DNA of 64,000 bases from Rhodoblastus acidophilus (GTDB lineage: Bacteria > Pseudomonadota > Alphaproteobacteria > Rhizobiales > Beijerinckiaceae): contig NZ_WNKS01000002.1 in assembly GCF_009720655.1 (NCBI RefSeq), forward strand, positions 310,001-374,000, in the 5' to 3' direction. Every line of letters starts with the position of its first letter. Within the stretch, counting starts at the first letter, position 1. Below, in pieces: positions 35,984 to 43,947 of this stretch. The notes beneath the pieces were generated by a model. The model was not told the origin of the DNA. It worked only from the letters and a program-made list of their open reading frames with translations, and did not search any database. Both the position numbers and the translations under genes were made by a program.

Positions 35984-36000
35984 TTAACGCGACATTAACC
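35984..36000. promoter_or_regulatory. CtrA-like site, TTAA-N7-TTAACC
   Basis: TTAACGCGACATTAACC is a full match to TTAA-N7-TTAA and also carries the TTAACC half-site. It lies in the 81-bp gap 5' of a small open frame (36048) and about 280 bp before the SGNH hydrolase gene. CtrA regulation is inferred from the sequence alone. Confidence 0.5.
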
Positions 36001-36047
36001 TTTGCGCCTCATTCTGCCGCCTCGTTCGACTGACTTCGCGAGGCGCC

Positions 36048-36239
36048 ATGATCCTTGCTCCCATCGACAGCCGCGAATTCGCTTACGTTCGCAGCTTGCG
36101 CCGCACAGATCCCGCGGCTTGCCGGCTGGCGCCCCTCCTTCGCCTCATCCTGCTGGTCCTGCTCGGCGGCTCCGTCGCCTTCGTGGCGCTCGGCGCCCGA
36201 AGCAGCCATGCCGCGCCGGCGCCGACGGCCGCGCGCTGA
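36048..36239 (+). CDS. possible small membrane protein, 63 residues
   Basis: A short frame beginning MILAPIDSREFAYVRSLRR, with one hydrophobic segment (LAPLLRLILLVLLGGSVAFVALGA) that could span the membrane, and a polar tail. A purine-rich GCGAGG lies 7 nt before the ATG. It fills the space between a CtrA-like site and the SGNH hydrolase gene and may be the first gene of that unit. No family is recognised. Confidence 0.5.
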   Translation: MILAPIDSREFAYVRSLRRTDPAACRLAPLLRLILLVLLGGSVAFVALGARSSHAAPAPTAAR

Positions 36240-36280
36240 AGAGTCTCGCCTCATCCCGGGAAAAAGGCTATAAGAAGCGC

Positions 36281-37519
36281 ATGCTGCGCTTCCTGTCCCG
36301 CCGCCGCCGTCTGCTTGCGCTCGTCTGCGCCCTCTCCGTCGCCGGCCCGGCGGAGGCGCAGGACGCGATATCCGATTTCTTCGGCACGATTTTCGGCGGA
36401 CGTCCGTCCAACGCGCAGCGCTATCGCCCGCGTGTGGCCCGCCCGCCTCAAATCCGTCCTAAGGCCAGAACCGCGCCGCACCCGCGCGAGCGCCGCATCG
36501 TCAAGGAAAACCCCGCGCGTCCGCCCGAGGCGCAGGGCGCCGCCGACGCGGTCGTTCCGCAAGCGGGAGACCCGGCGTCGCAACAGCAGGTGGGCAGTTT
36601 TGTCGTCGCGGTGATCGGCGATTCCGAGGCGGCGATCCTCGGCAGAGGTCTCGAGGACGCTTTTTCCGCGGATCGGCGCGTCGCCATCCTCAACAAGGCG
36701 CAGGATGACAGCGGTCTGGTGCGCGACGATTTTTATGACTGGCGCAAGGGGGCGCAGGCGCTGCTCGAAGGGCCGCAGCGCGTCGATGTCGCCGTGATGC
36801 AGATCGGCATCAACGACAATCAGCCGCTACGTCAGGACGCGGGACGCGCGCTGGAGCCCTTGTCGAAGGAATTCAACGAGGCCTACGCCCGACGCATCGA
36901 GGAAATCTCCGCATTCTTCCGCGACAAAAATGTGCCGCTGGTCTGGGTCGGCCTGCCGATCATGCGCAATGCCGCCTTGTCCAAGGCGGCGCTGATCTTC
37001 AACGACATCGCCAGACAGAACGCGACCGCCGCCGGCGCCCACTACGTCGATCTCTGGGAAGCTTTTTCGGACGTCAACTCCGTCTACAAGGCGTCGGGTC
37101 CAGATGTGAATGGCGCCGTCGTCCGGTTGCGCAGCGCCGACGGCGTGCATTTCAGCCCCGCCGGCGCCCGCAAGGCCGCCTATTTCGTCGAGCCCGAGAT
37201 TAAAAGAGTTTTGGCGACGCTTCAGGCGACGCCGCCCGCGCAGCCGGAACAGCCCGCCGCCGTTTCGCCGGATGCGCCGGCTCAGCCCGCCGCGCCCAGC
37301 GAAACGGAACCGGCGGTCGCCGCGCCCCAGCCGCCGCCCGTCCCGACCCTCGTCGGCAAGGTTCTGCCCTTGAACGACCAGGCGCTTTCTCCGGGCGGAT
37401 CTCTCGCCAGCCTGCCGCCGCCGGCGAACGCCGTCCGCGCTCCAGGCGCCCCGGCGAAAGCCGGCCGCGCCGACGACTTCTCCTGGCCCGCCAAGGACGC
37501 CCCCGCGCCGCCAAAATGA
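36281..37519 (+). CDS. exported SGNH/GDSL hydrolase (DUF459)
   Basis: A 412-residue exported protein with a signal peptide (LLALVCALSVAGPAEAQ). The SGNH blocks are visible: GDS with the nucleophile S115 (VIGDSEAAIL), QIGINDNQ (block III) and DGVHFSP (catalytic Asp/His). A Pro/Ala-rich tail follows. DUF459 proteins are thought to act on cell-envelope acyl groups, but the substrate is unknown. The ATG at 36281 is directly before the signal peptide. It is convergent with the MaoC gene, with no gap between the stops. Confidence 0.88.
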   Translation: MLRFLSRRRRLLALVCALSVAGPAEAQDAISDFFGTIFGGRPSNAQRYRPRVARPPQIRPKARTAPHPRERRIVKENPARPPEAQGAADAVVPQAGDPASQQQVGSFVVAVIGDSEAAILGRGLEDAFSADRRVAILNKAQDDSGLVRDDFYDWRKGAQALLEGPQRVDVAVMQIGINDNQPLRQDAGRALEPLSKEFNEAYARRIEEISAFFRDKNVPLVWVGLPIMRNAALSKAALIFNDIARQNATAAGAHYVDLWEAFSDVNSVYKASGPDVNGAVVRLRSADGVHFSPAGARKAAYFVEPEIKRVLATLQATPPAQPEQPAAVSPDAPAQPAAPSETEPAVAAPQPPPVPTLVGKVLPLNDQALSPGGSLASLPPPANAVRAPGAPAKAGRADDFSWPAKDAPAPPK

Positions 37520-38512
37520 TCAGGAGGCGAGTGGGGTGATCACCGCCGCGGTGAAATCCATCACCAGCTCGCCGCGCTGGTTGACGGCCGAGTTGAGGCT
37601 CTGGACCAGACCCAGCCCCGGTTTCGAGATCGGACGCTTCGCGATCACCTGGGTGGAGAAGCGGATGCGGTCGCCGACCAGCACCGGCTTGCGCCAGACC
37701 ATATTGGCGAATCCAGGCGACGCGCGGCTTGGCACTTCGCCGCCCGCCGCCTCCCGGCGCAGCGCGATGAATTGGCGCATCCAGCAGCAGGCGGTTTGCA
37801 GGCCCGCCGCCGACATGGCGCCGAGCACATGGTTTTTCCCCGCAGCCTCATCGAGATGGAAGGGGAAAGGATCGAACTCCTGGGCGTAAGCCCTGATATA
37901 CGCGGCCGAAAACAATTTTTCGCCGAGATCGGCATAGGCCCCGACCTTTGCGCGCGCATAATCGTCCGGCAGCGCGGCGAGGCGGTCGTCAATGCGCGGC
38001 GGCGGCGGAGGAGTAGGAGGAGGCGGCGCTTGGCGGGGCGGCGACTCCGCCGGAAGTTTCGTGAGGCGCTCACGCCGGGCGAACAGGGTGGAGCCAGTCT
38101 GACGCATCACCTCGACGCCGTTCTGGTTGCGCAGGATCGTCTCGAATTTGACGATGCCGGCGTCAGGCCGCGAACGCAGATCGGTTTTTTCGAGAGTCCG
38201 CGTCTGCGCCGTCAGCACGTCGCCGGGCCGCACCGGGGCGAGCCAGCGGTTATCCTCGATGCCGATTCCGGCGAGACAGGCGCTGCCGCCCAGCCAATCG
38301 TCCACCATCATGCGCATCAGGGCGGAACAGGTGTGCCAGCCCGAGGCCGCGAGGCCGCCGAGCAGCGTGTGCTTCGCCAGTTCGGCGTCCATATGAAACG
38401 TCTGCGCGTCATATTCCGCCGCGAAGGCGATGATGGCTTCCTCGGTGAAGCCGTAGGCGCCATAGGTCCGCGTTTCCCCCGGCGCAAAATCGTCATAATG
38501 GATCAGGCTCAT
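37520..38512 (-). CDS. tandem MaoC-like dehydratase
   Basis: A 330-residue protein containing two hotdog-fold MaoC domains. The first has FAAEYDAQTFHMD and GLAASGWHTCSALM, the second YAQEFDPFPFHLDE and AMSAAGLQTACCWMR. They are joined by a short proline-rich hinge (RQAPPPPTPPPPP). MaoC proteins hydrate 2-enoyl-CoAs. Each domain has the D-x-x-x-x-H type core (AQTFHMD, PFPFHLD). The ATG at 38512 has AAGGA 8 nt upstream. It is divergent from the glutathionyl-hydroquinone reductase gene. The exact substrate is unknown. Confidence 0.9.
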   Translation of the reverse strand: MSLIHYDDFAPGETRTYGAYGFTEEAIIAFAAEYDAQTFHMDAELAKHTLLGGLAASGWHTCSALMRMMVDDWLGGSACLAGIGIEDNRWLAPVRPGDVLTAQTRTLEKTDLRSRPDAGIVKFETILRNQNGVEVMRQTGSTLFARRERLTKLPAESPPRQAPPPPTPPPPPRIDDRLAALPDDYARAKVGAYADLGEKLFSAAYIRAYAQEFDPFPFHLDEAAGKNHVLGAMSAAGLQTACCWMRQFIALRREAAGGEVPSRASPGFANMVWRKPVLVGDRIRFSTQVIAKRPISKPGLGLVQSLNSAVNQRGELVMDFTAAVITPLAS

Positions 38513-38603
38513 GTCCGCGTCCTTCTTTCCCATCCTGCCGGCGCGGAGCGGGATTGACAAGGACCGCCGGCGCAAACAGCTTTTGCGCAAAGGGAGAAGA
38601 ACA

Positions 38604-39563
38604 ATGCTCGTCGACGGCAAATGGTCGGAAAACTGGCGGCCCGGGCAGGCGACCGACGGCAAAGGCGGTTTTGTGCGCCAAACCTCCACCTTTCGCAACT
38701 GGGTGACGCCCGACGGCGCGCCCGGCCCGACGGGCGAAGGCGGATTCAAGGCCGAGGCGGGGCGATATCACCTTTATGCGGCGTTGATCTGCCCCTGGGC
38801 GTCGCGGACCCTGATGGCGCGCAAGCTGAAGGGCCTCGACGTGGTCCTCACCGTATCGATCGTCGAGCCGGCGCTGACGGACCAGGGGTGGAGATTCGGC
38901 GATGATCCCGGCGCGACCAGGGACACGATCAACGGCGCGACCTATCTGCACGAAATCTACACCCGCGCTGATCCGCACATCACGGGACGGGCCACCGTGC
39001 CGGTGCTGTGGGACAAGCAGCGCCAGACCATCGTCAACAATGAATCCGCCGACATTCTGCGAATGCTGAACACCGGCTTCGGCGCCCTGGCGAGCGATGC
39101 CCTCGACCTCTATCCCGCGCCCCTGCGCGAAGAAATCGACGCGCTCAACGACGAGATTTACCCGCGCCTCAACAATGGGGTCTACCGCGCCGGCTTCGCC
39201 ACGACGCAGCAGGCCTATGACGACGCTTTTGAAGAGGTTTTCGCTATGCTCGACGCGCTGGAGGCGCGCGTTGCGGGCGGCGGCCCCTTCCTGTTCGGCC
39301 CAAGCCTGATCGAAACCGATATCCGCCTGTTTGTCACCCTGATCCGCTTCGACGCCGCCTATCATGGCCTGTTCAAATGCAACAAGCGGCGTCTCGCAGA
39401 CTACCCCGCCCTGAGCGCCTGGCTGAAGTGCGTGCTTGATATTCCCGGGACGCGCGAGACCGTCAGCATCGACCACATCAAGCGTGGCTATTATTCAATC
39501 AAGGCGCTGAACCCGAACGGCATCGTTCCCCGAGGCCCCGACCTCTCCACCCTGGATCTGTAA
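38604..39563 (+). CDS. yqjG: glutathionyl-hydroquinone reductase (Xi-class GST)
   Basis: A 319-residue Xi-class glutathione transferase that reduces glutathionyl-hydroquinones. The catalytic cysteine is C63 in ICPWASRTL, and family segments GWRFGDD, VPVLWDKQ, IVNNESADI and YHGLFKCNKR are all present. The ATG at 38604 follows AGGGAGAAG. The esterase gene begins 2 bp after the stop, so the two are cotranscribed. Confidence 0.94.
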   Translation: MLVDGKWSENWRPGQATDGKGGFVRQTSTFRNWVTPDGAPGPTGEGGFKAEAGRYHLYAALICPWASRTLMARKLKGLDVVLTVSIVEPALTDQGWRFGDDPGATRDTINGATYLHEIYTRADPHITGRATVPVLWDKQRQTIVNNESADILRMLNTGFGALASDALDLYPAPLREEIDALNDEIYPRLNNGVYRAGFATTQQAYDDAFEEVFAMLDALEARVAGGGPFLFGPSLIETDIRLFVTLIRFDAAYHGLFKCNKRRLADYPALSAWLKCVLDIPGTRETVSIDHIKRGYYSIKALNPNGIVPRGPDLSTLDL

Positions 39564-39565
39564 AA

Positions 39566-40147
39566 ATGCCGCGCCCCCTGGTCATCCTGCTGCACGGTGT
39601 GCACGCCGACGGCGCGAACCTCGACCCGCTCCGAGACTTCCTGGCTGAACATTTGCCGGGCGTTGACGTGGTCGCGCCCGACGCGCCGTTCGCGACCTCG
39701 CTGGGCTTCCAGTGGTTCAGCCTCGACAACATCACCCCGGAAAACCGGCAGCGCCGGATCGTCGAAGCGCGAACCGCCTTCGACGCTGTGGTTCGGCCGC
39801 TCGTCGCCAGCCGCGACCGGGTCGCCCTGTGCGGATTTTCGCAAGGCGGGATGATGGCTATCGACGCCCTGCTCACGGGACAATGGCCTTTGGTCGCGGT
39901 CGCCGGCTTTTCCACCCGGCTCGCCTCGCCGCCGCCGTTCACGCCGGCGCAGGCGCCGGTCCTGATCGTCCACGGAGCTGAGGATTCGGTGATTCCCGCG
40001 GCCGAGGGCGTGGCGGCGGCAGAGAGCTTGCGCGCCTTGGGGCTGGACGTGCGAAGCCATGTGCTGCCCGGCGTCGATCATTGCATCACGCCCGAGGGCA
40101 TGCGGCTGGCGGCGTCATTTTTCGGCGAGCGCCTTCTCGTCGCCTAG
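39566..40147 (+). CDS. phospholipase/carboxylesterase family hydrolase
   Basis: A 193-residue alpha/beta hydrolase. The nucleophile is S92 in CGFSQGGMM, the acid is in HGAEDSVIP and the His in VDHCITPEG, a complete triad of the LYPLA-like esterase family. It is too short for a lid domain, so it probably acts on small esters. It is transcribed with the quinone reductase gene. Its TAG stop is the first triplet of the 40145 hairpin. Confidence 0.9.
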   Translation: MPRPLVILLHGVHADGANLDPLRDFLAEHLPGVDVVAPDAPFATSLGFQWFSLDNITPENRQRRIVEARTAFDAVVRPLVASRDRVALCGFSQGGMMAIDALLTGQWPLVAVAGFSTRLASPPPFTPAQAPVLIVHGAEDSVIPAAEGVAAAESLRALGLDVRSHVLPGVDHCITPEGMRLAASFFGERLLVA

Positions 40148-40186
40148 AGCCCGCGTGGCGAACTCCCGTTCACCACGCGGGCTCTA
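40145..40186 (+). terminator. 14-bp hairpin with esterase stop codon at its start
   Basis: TAGAGCCCGCGTGG pairs perfectly with CCACGCGGGCTCTA around a 14-nt loop, followed by GTTCTCTG. The first three bases are the esterase stop. It has the same start as the hairpin at 8568 but no long T-run, so termination could be weaker. Confidence 0.75.
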
Positions 40187-40200
40187 GTTCTCTGCTTCAA

Positions 40201-40246
40201 CGCATTTTCTTCACGCGAACCGGCATCCACTTCGCTTGAAAATGCT
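40201..40246 (+). repeat. 44-bp dispersed hairpin repeat
   Basis: CGCATTTTCTTCACGCG at the left end and CGCTTGAAAATGC at the right end, with the family core CGGCATCCACTT between. The copy follows the hairpin at 40145 and ends near the stop of the solute-binding protein gene. Confidence 0.85.
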
Positions 40247-40247
40247 A

Positions 40248-41126
40248 TTAGTAAATACTGACCGGGAAATATTTGAGATAAAGCTCCGCGAGCTTTCCGG
40301 ATTCATCCAACTTTTGCAGCGCCCAGTTCAGCTTTCCCCGCGTCTCCTGGTCGTCGGGGCGCACGGCGACGCCGACGCCTTCGCCAAAATAGGCGGGCTC
40401 CAGCCAAGCGCCGCCGACGAAGGCGCAGCCCGGCGTTTCGTTCATCCACTGGCTGAGTGAAATGGCGTCGCCAAAACCGGCGTCGACCTGCTTCTCCAGC
40501 ACCGCGCGCATCATTTTTTCACGCGAGTCGAAGGGAATCACAACCGCGCGCGGGAAAAACCGGCGCAGGAACGCTTCGTGCGCGCCGCCCGCCTCGACGC
40601 CGATTTTCTTGTCGGCAAGACCTTCGGGCCGCACGTCGAGGGCCTGGGAGTCCGCCACGGCGACAAAGCGCGCCGGCGTAAAATAGTAGGGTTCGGTGAA
40701 AATCGCCCGCCCCTCGGCGGCGGCGGGCTTGATCGACGCGATCAGCGCGTCGCCCTCCTTGGCGTCCAGCGCGTCGAGAAGAGTCTCCCAGTGGCGCGGC
40801 TGTATGGTGCAACTTGCCTGCAATTGCTCGCAAATCGCCCTGGCCACTTCAACGTTGAAGCCGGCGAGCGCCCCCTCGGGATCGACGAAGGCGAACGGCG
40901 GATAATCATCGCTGGTGAGGAAGCGCAGCGACTGTTTGCCCTGGGCCGGCGGTTCCGCGCGGCGATGCGGATCGGAAAAAGCCGGCAGGAACACGCCTTC
41001 CGCGCGCGCCGGACCAAGAATACAACCTGAAGCGAGAAAAACATTAATTATCAAAGCCGTGGCAATCGCGCGCTTGGCCTGCTGCAGGAAGTCCGGGATA
41101 AATGGGTATTGGAGCTCAACGGCCAT
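40248..41126 (-). CDS. ABC-type solute-binding protein (SBP_bac_3 family)
   Basis: A 292-residue periplasmic binding protein. The signal region is hydrophobic and ends near VFLASGCILGPARAEG, with a cysteine in a weak lipobox context. The family fold begins LRFLTSDDYPPFAFVDPEGALAGFNVEVARAICEQL and continues with the polar amino-acid type motif IASIKPAAAEGRAIFTEPYY. No permease or ATPase genes lie alongside, so it could be an orphan receptor or a lipoprotein. Its start overlaps that of the divergent glycosyltransferase gene; a TTG in the signal peptide is an alternative. Confidence 0.82.
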   Translation of the reverse strand: MAVELQYPFIPDFLQQAKRAIATALIINVFLASGCILGPARAEGVFLPAFSDPHRRAEPPAQGKQSLRFLTSDDYPPFAFVDPEGALAGFNVEVARAICEQLQASCTIQPRHWETLLDALDAKEGDALIASIKPAAAEGRAIFTEPYYFTPARFVAVADSQALDVRPEGLADKKIGVEAGGAHEAFLRRFFPRAVVIPFDSREKMMRAVLEKQVDAGFGDAISLSQWMNETPGCAFVGGAWLEPAYFGEGVGVAVRPDDQETRGKLNWALQKLDESGKLAELYLKYFPVSIY

Positions 41127-43013
41127 TTCAGCTCTCTCTTGTCCCCGAACTCTTACCACAGGCGACGGCCCTTGCAGGCGCCCGAGACGAGAAATTCGCT
41201 GCCGACGGAGATTGGCTTTCTCGCGGAAGCCGGAGTCGATCTCGACATGCTGTGCTGGGCGGCGCGGCGCGCGCGGTACCAGGGCGTGGGCGCCGATGAA
41301 CTCCTGATCGCGGAAGGTCTGGTCACTGAAGATTTTTACTACCGCGCGCTTGCGCGGCGGCTGAACTGCCCCTGCCTCGAAGGCCACGCGACCCTCGCGC
41401 CCGGCTTCGACTATCGGGCGGCGCTGCGGGCGAGCGTCGCCCGCGCCGATCCAAGCCGCGAAGCTTTTGACTGGGTGCTGTCGCCGCGCGGCCGTCAGGT
41501 CGCCGAACTCTTGGCGATGTCCGGCGCCGTGCGCCGCCGCATCGCCATATGTCCGCCCAAAAAATTTTCCGCTCTGGTGCGCGAGGCCGGACGGCGGGCG
41601 CTGGCGGATGACGCCGCATACGCCCTGTCGCGGGCGGAACCGCGGCTGTCGGCTTGCGCGCCGCAACTGCGCTGGAGCAATTTCTTCTTCATCATCGTCT
41701 GCATCGGCCTGATCGCGGGCGTGATGGCGGTCTGGCGCAACGTGTTCGACATCGTCTCGCTGATCCTGTCCTCGCTGTTTTATGGCGGCATTTATGTGCG
41801 GCTGTGCGCCACGGTCGCCTCGTCCCCGGACCCGTCGGCGCCGCAGACGCGCCCCCTGCGCGACGCCGAACTGCCCACCTACACGATCATCGCGCCCATG
41901 CGCCGCGAGGCCGCCGTCGCCGCACAATTCGTCGCCGCCTTGCGCGCGCTCGACTATCCCGCCGCCAAGCTGGACATCAAGTTCGTCATCGAGGAGGACG
42001 ATGCCGAGACCTTTGCGGCGCTTCATCAGGCCGGACTTGCGCCCTATATGGAGGTCGTCGTCGCCCCCGCCGGCGCCCCACGGACAAAACCGCGCGCGCT
42101 CAACGTGGCGCTGCCGCTGGCGCGCGGGGAATTGCTGACGATCTTCGACGCCGAGGATCGTCCTGAACCGCTTCAGTTGCGCATCGCGGCGGAGCGCTTC
42201 GCCGTTTCGCCGCCAAATGTCGCCTGCCTGCAAGCGCGCATCGCCATCGACAACGGCCACGAGAGCTGGCTCGCCTACTTCTTTTCCATCTCCTACGCAG
42301 CGCTGTTCGACGTCATCAATCCCGGTCTCGGCGAGCTGGGCTTGCCCATGCCGCTCGGCGGCACCTCGAACCATTTCCGCACCGCGCTGCTGCGGCGGAT
42401 GATCGGCTGGGACGCCTGGAACGTCACGGAGGACGCCGATCTCGGGCTGCGGTTCGCCCGCTTCGGCTACGAGGTTCACGCCATCGACGCCGCCACCTAC
42501 GAGGACGCGCCGGTGACCTTGTCCGCCTGGCTCGGCCAGCGCTCGCGTTGGATGAAAGGCTGGATGCAGACCCTTGCAGTCTTCTTGCGCACGCCGCGCG
42601 CGCAAATTCGCAGAATGGGTTTTCTGCCTGCGTTCGCGGCTGTCTGCGCCATGGCGAGTCTGCTCGCCGGGCCTCTGTTCGGCCCCTTGTACAGCCTCCG
42701 CCTCGGTCACGACCTGCTGTTCGGCGACCTGCTCAACCCCAGGGACATGCAAGCGATCATCGTGTCGGGCTTCAGCCTGTCCGTCGCTTTCTTCGGCGTG
42801 CTGGCCTTCATCCTGCCCAATGTGATCGGCATGCGCCGGCGAAAACTGAAGGTTTCGCCGCTGCTGATCCTGTCGCCGATTTATCTGCTGCTGGTGTCGT
42901 TCGCCGCCTGGCGAGCGCTGCTGGAATGGACGCGACATCCTTTCGTGTGGACGAAAACGGACCACGCGCCCCGGCCGAAGGAGATCGATCGCCCCTGCCC
43001 CGCGCCTTATTGA
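41109..43013 (+). CDS. membrane glycosyltransferase family 2 with MshEN-like N-terminal domain
   Basis: A 634-residue polytopic protein. An N-terminal cytoplasmic part (about 40-165) resembles the GSPII_E/MshEN domain (GADELLIAEGLVTEDFYYRALARRL). A hydrophobic pair (about 195-240) precedes the GT2 domain, with the motifs FDAEDRPEP (DxD-type), TEDADLGLRF (TED) and QRSRWMKGW (QxxRW). These are the motifs of processive membrane glycosyltransferases, as in cellulose synthase-like proteins. Membrane segments follow at the C-terminus. The start is uncertain: a TTG at 41109, or an ATG at residue 47. The polysaccharide is unknown. Confidence 0.88.
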   Translation: MELNGHFSSLLSPNSYHRRRPLQAPETRNSLPTEIGFLAEAGVDLDMLCWAARRARYQGVGADELLIAEGLVTEDFYYRALARRLNCPCLEGHATLAPGFDYRAALRASVARADPSREAFDWVLSPRGRQVAELLAMSGAVRRRIAICPPKKFSALVREAGRRALADDAAYALSRAEPRLSACAPQLRWSNFFFIIVCIGLIAGVMAVWRNVFDIVSLILSSLFYGGIYVRLCATVASSPDPSAPQTRPLRDAELPTYTIIAPMRREAAVAAQFVAALRALDYPAAKLDIKFVIEEDDAETFAALHQAGLAPYMEVVVAPAGAPRTKPRALNVALPLARGELLTIFDAEDRPEPLQLRIAAERFAVSPPNVACLQARIAIDNGHESWLAYFFSISYAALFDVINPGLGELGLPMPLGGTSNHFRTALLRRMIGWDAWNVTEDADLGLRFARFGYEVHAIDAATYEDAPVTLSAWLGQRSRWMKGWMQTLAVFLRTPRAQIRRMGFLPAFAAVCAMASLLAGPLFGPLYSLRLGHDLLFGDLLNPRDMQAIIVSGFSLSVAFFGVLAFILPNVIGMRRRKLKVSPLLILSPIYLLLVSFAAWRALLEWTRHPFVWTKTDHAPRPKEIDRPCPAPY

Positions 43014-43022
43014 CCGGGCCTA

Positions 43023-43625
43023 TTACAAATCCGTCCGGCTCTTCAGCGCCGCAGCAAGCGTGCCCTCGTCGAGATAGTCCAGCTCGCCGCCCACCGGAAC
43101 GCCATGGGCGAGGCGGGTGCACTTCACCTCATAAGGGGATAAAAGCTCGGTGATGTAATGTGCCGTGGTCTGGCCATCGACGGTGGCGTTGACCGCCAGA
43201 ATGACTTCTCTGACCCCACCCGCAGCCACACGCGAAACCAGCGCGCCGATGTTGAGGTCGTCGGGGCCGACGCCATCGAGCGGCGACAGCGCGCCTCCCA
43301 AAACGTGATAGCGCGCGTTCAACACCTGCGCGCGCTCCAGCGCCCAGAGATCGCCGACCGTTTCGACCACGACCAGCGTCGCGTCGTCGCGGCGAGCGTC
43401 GGCGCACAGTGAACAGGGGTTGCTCGTGTCGATATTGCCGCAGATGGAGCAAGTGACGATGCGCTCGCGCGCCACCCGCATGGCCTCGCCGAGCGGCCCC
43501 AACAATTCCTCGCGCTTGCGGATCAAATGCAGCGCGGCGCGGCGCGCCGAACGCGGTCCAAGTCCGGGCAGCCGGGCCAGCAACTGGATGAGCCGTTCGA
43601 TTTCCGGCCCGGCTACGCTCGCCAT
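43023..43625 (-). CDS. recR: recombination protein RecR
   Basis: A 200-residue protein of the RecFOR pathway that helps load RecA. The helix-hairpin-helix [20 protein letters not shown] is at the N-terminus, the zinc motif [16 protein letters not shown] is intact, and the Toprim region with [13 protein letters not shown] follows. It is the third gene of dnaX-ybaB-recR, an order widely conserved in bacteria, and starts one base after the ybaB stop. Confidence 0.97.
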   Translation of the reverse strand: MASVAGPEIERLIQLLARLPGLGPRSARRAALHLIRKREELLGPLGEAMRVARERIVTCSICGNIDTSNPCSLCADARRDDATLVVVETVGDLWALERAQVLNARYHVLGGALSPLDGVGPDDLNIGALVSRVAAGGVREVILAVNATVDGQTTAHYITELLSPYEVKCTRLAHGVPVGGELDYLDEGTLAAALKSRTDL

Positions 43626-43626
43626 G

Positions 43627-43947
43627 TCAGAACGGCAGTTTGAACCCGGAGGGAAGGCCGATGCCGGCGGTCACGGCCTTCATCTTTTCTTCCAGCAGGG
43701 CTTCCGCCTTGCCGCGCGCTTCGCCCAGCGCGGCGACAATCAAATCTTCGACAATTTCCTTCTCTTCCGCCTTGAGCAGCGACGGGTCGATGCTGACGCT
43801 CTTGACCACGCCCTTGGCGGTGATCACCACGTTCACCAGACCGCCGCCAGCGGCGCCGTCAACCGTGACGTTCTCCAGCTCGGCCTGCATTTCGGCCATC
43901 TTGGCCTGCATCGCGCTGGCCTTTTTCATCATGCCCATAATGTCCAT
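43627..43947 (-). CDS. YbaB/EbfC nucleoid-associated protein
   Basis: A 106-residue DNA-binding protein that forms dimers through long helices. It begins [24 protein letters not shown] and has the central family segment [27 protein letters not shown]. The ATG at 43947 overlaps the dnaX stop as TGATG. It lies between dnaX and recR as in most genomes. Confidence 0.95.
   Translation of the reverse strand: MDIMGMMKKASAMQAKMAEMQAELENVTVDGAAGGGLVNVVITAKGVVKSVSIDPSLLKAEEKEIVEDLIVAALGEARGKAEALLEEKMKAVTAGIGLPSGFKLPF

Noticed and set aside
40248-42965. A 905-codon minus-strand frame extending the solute-binding protein through the glycosyltransferase gene
   Set aside because: Only the last 292 codons match a protein family; the rest is antisense to the GT2 gene with its DxD, TED and QxxRW motifs.
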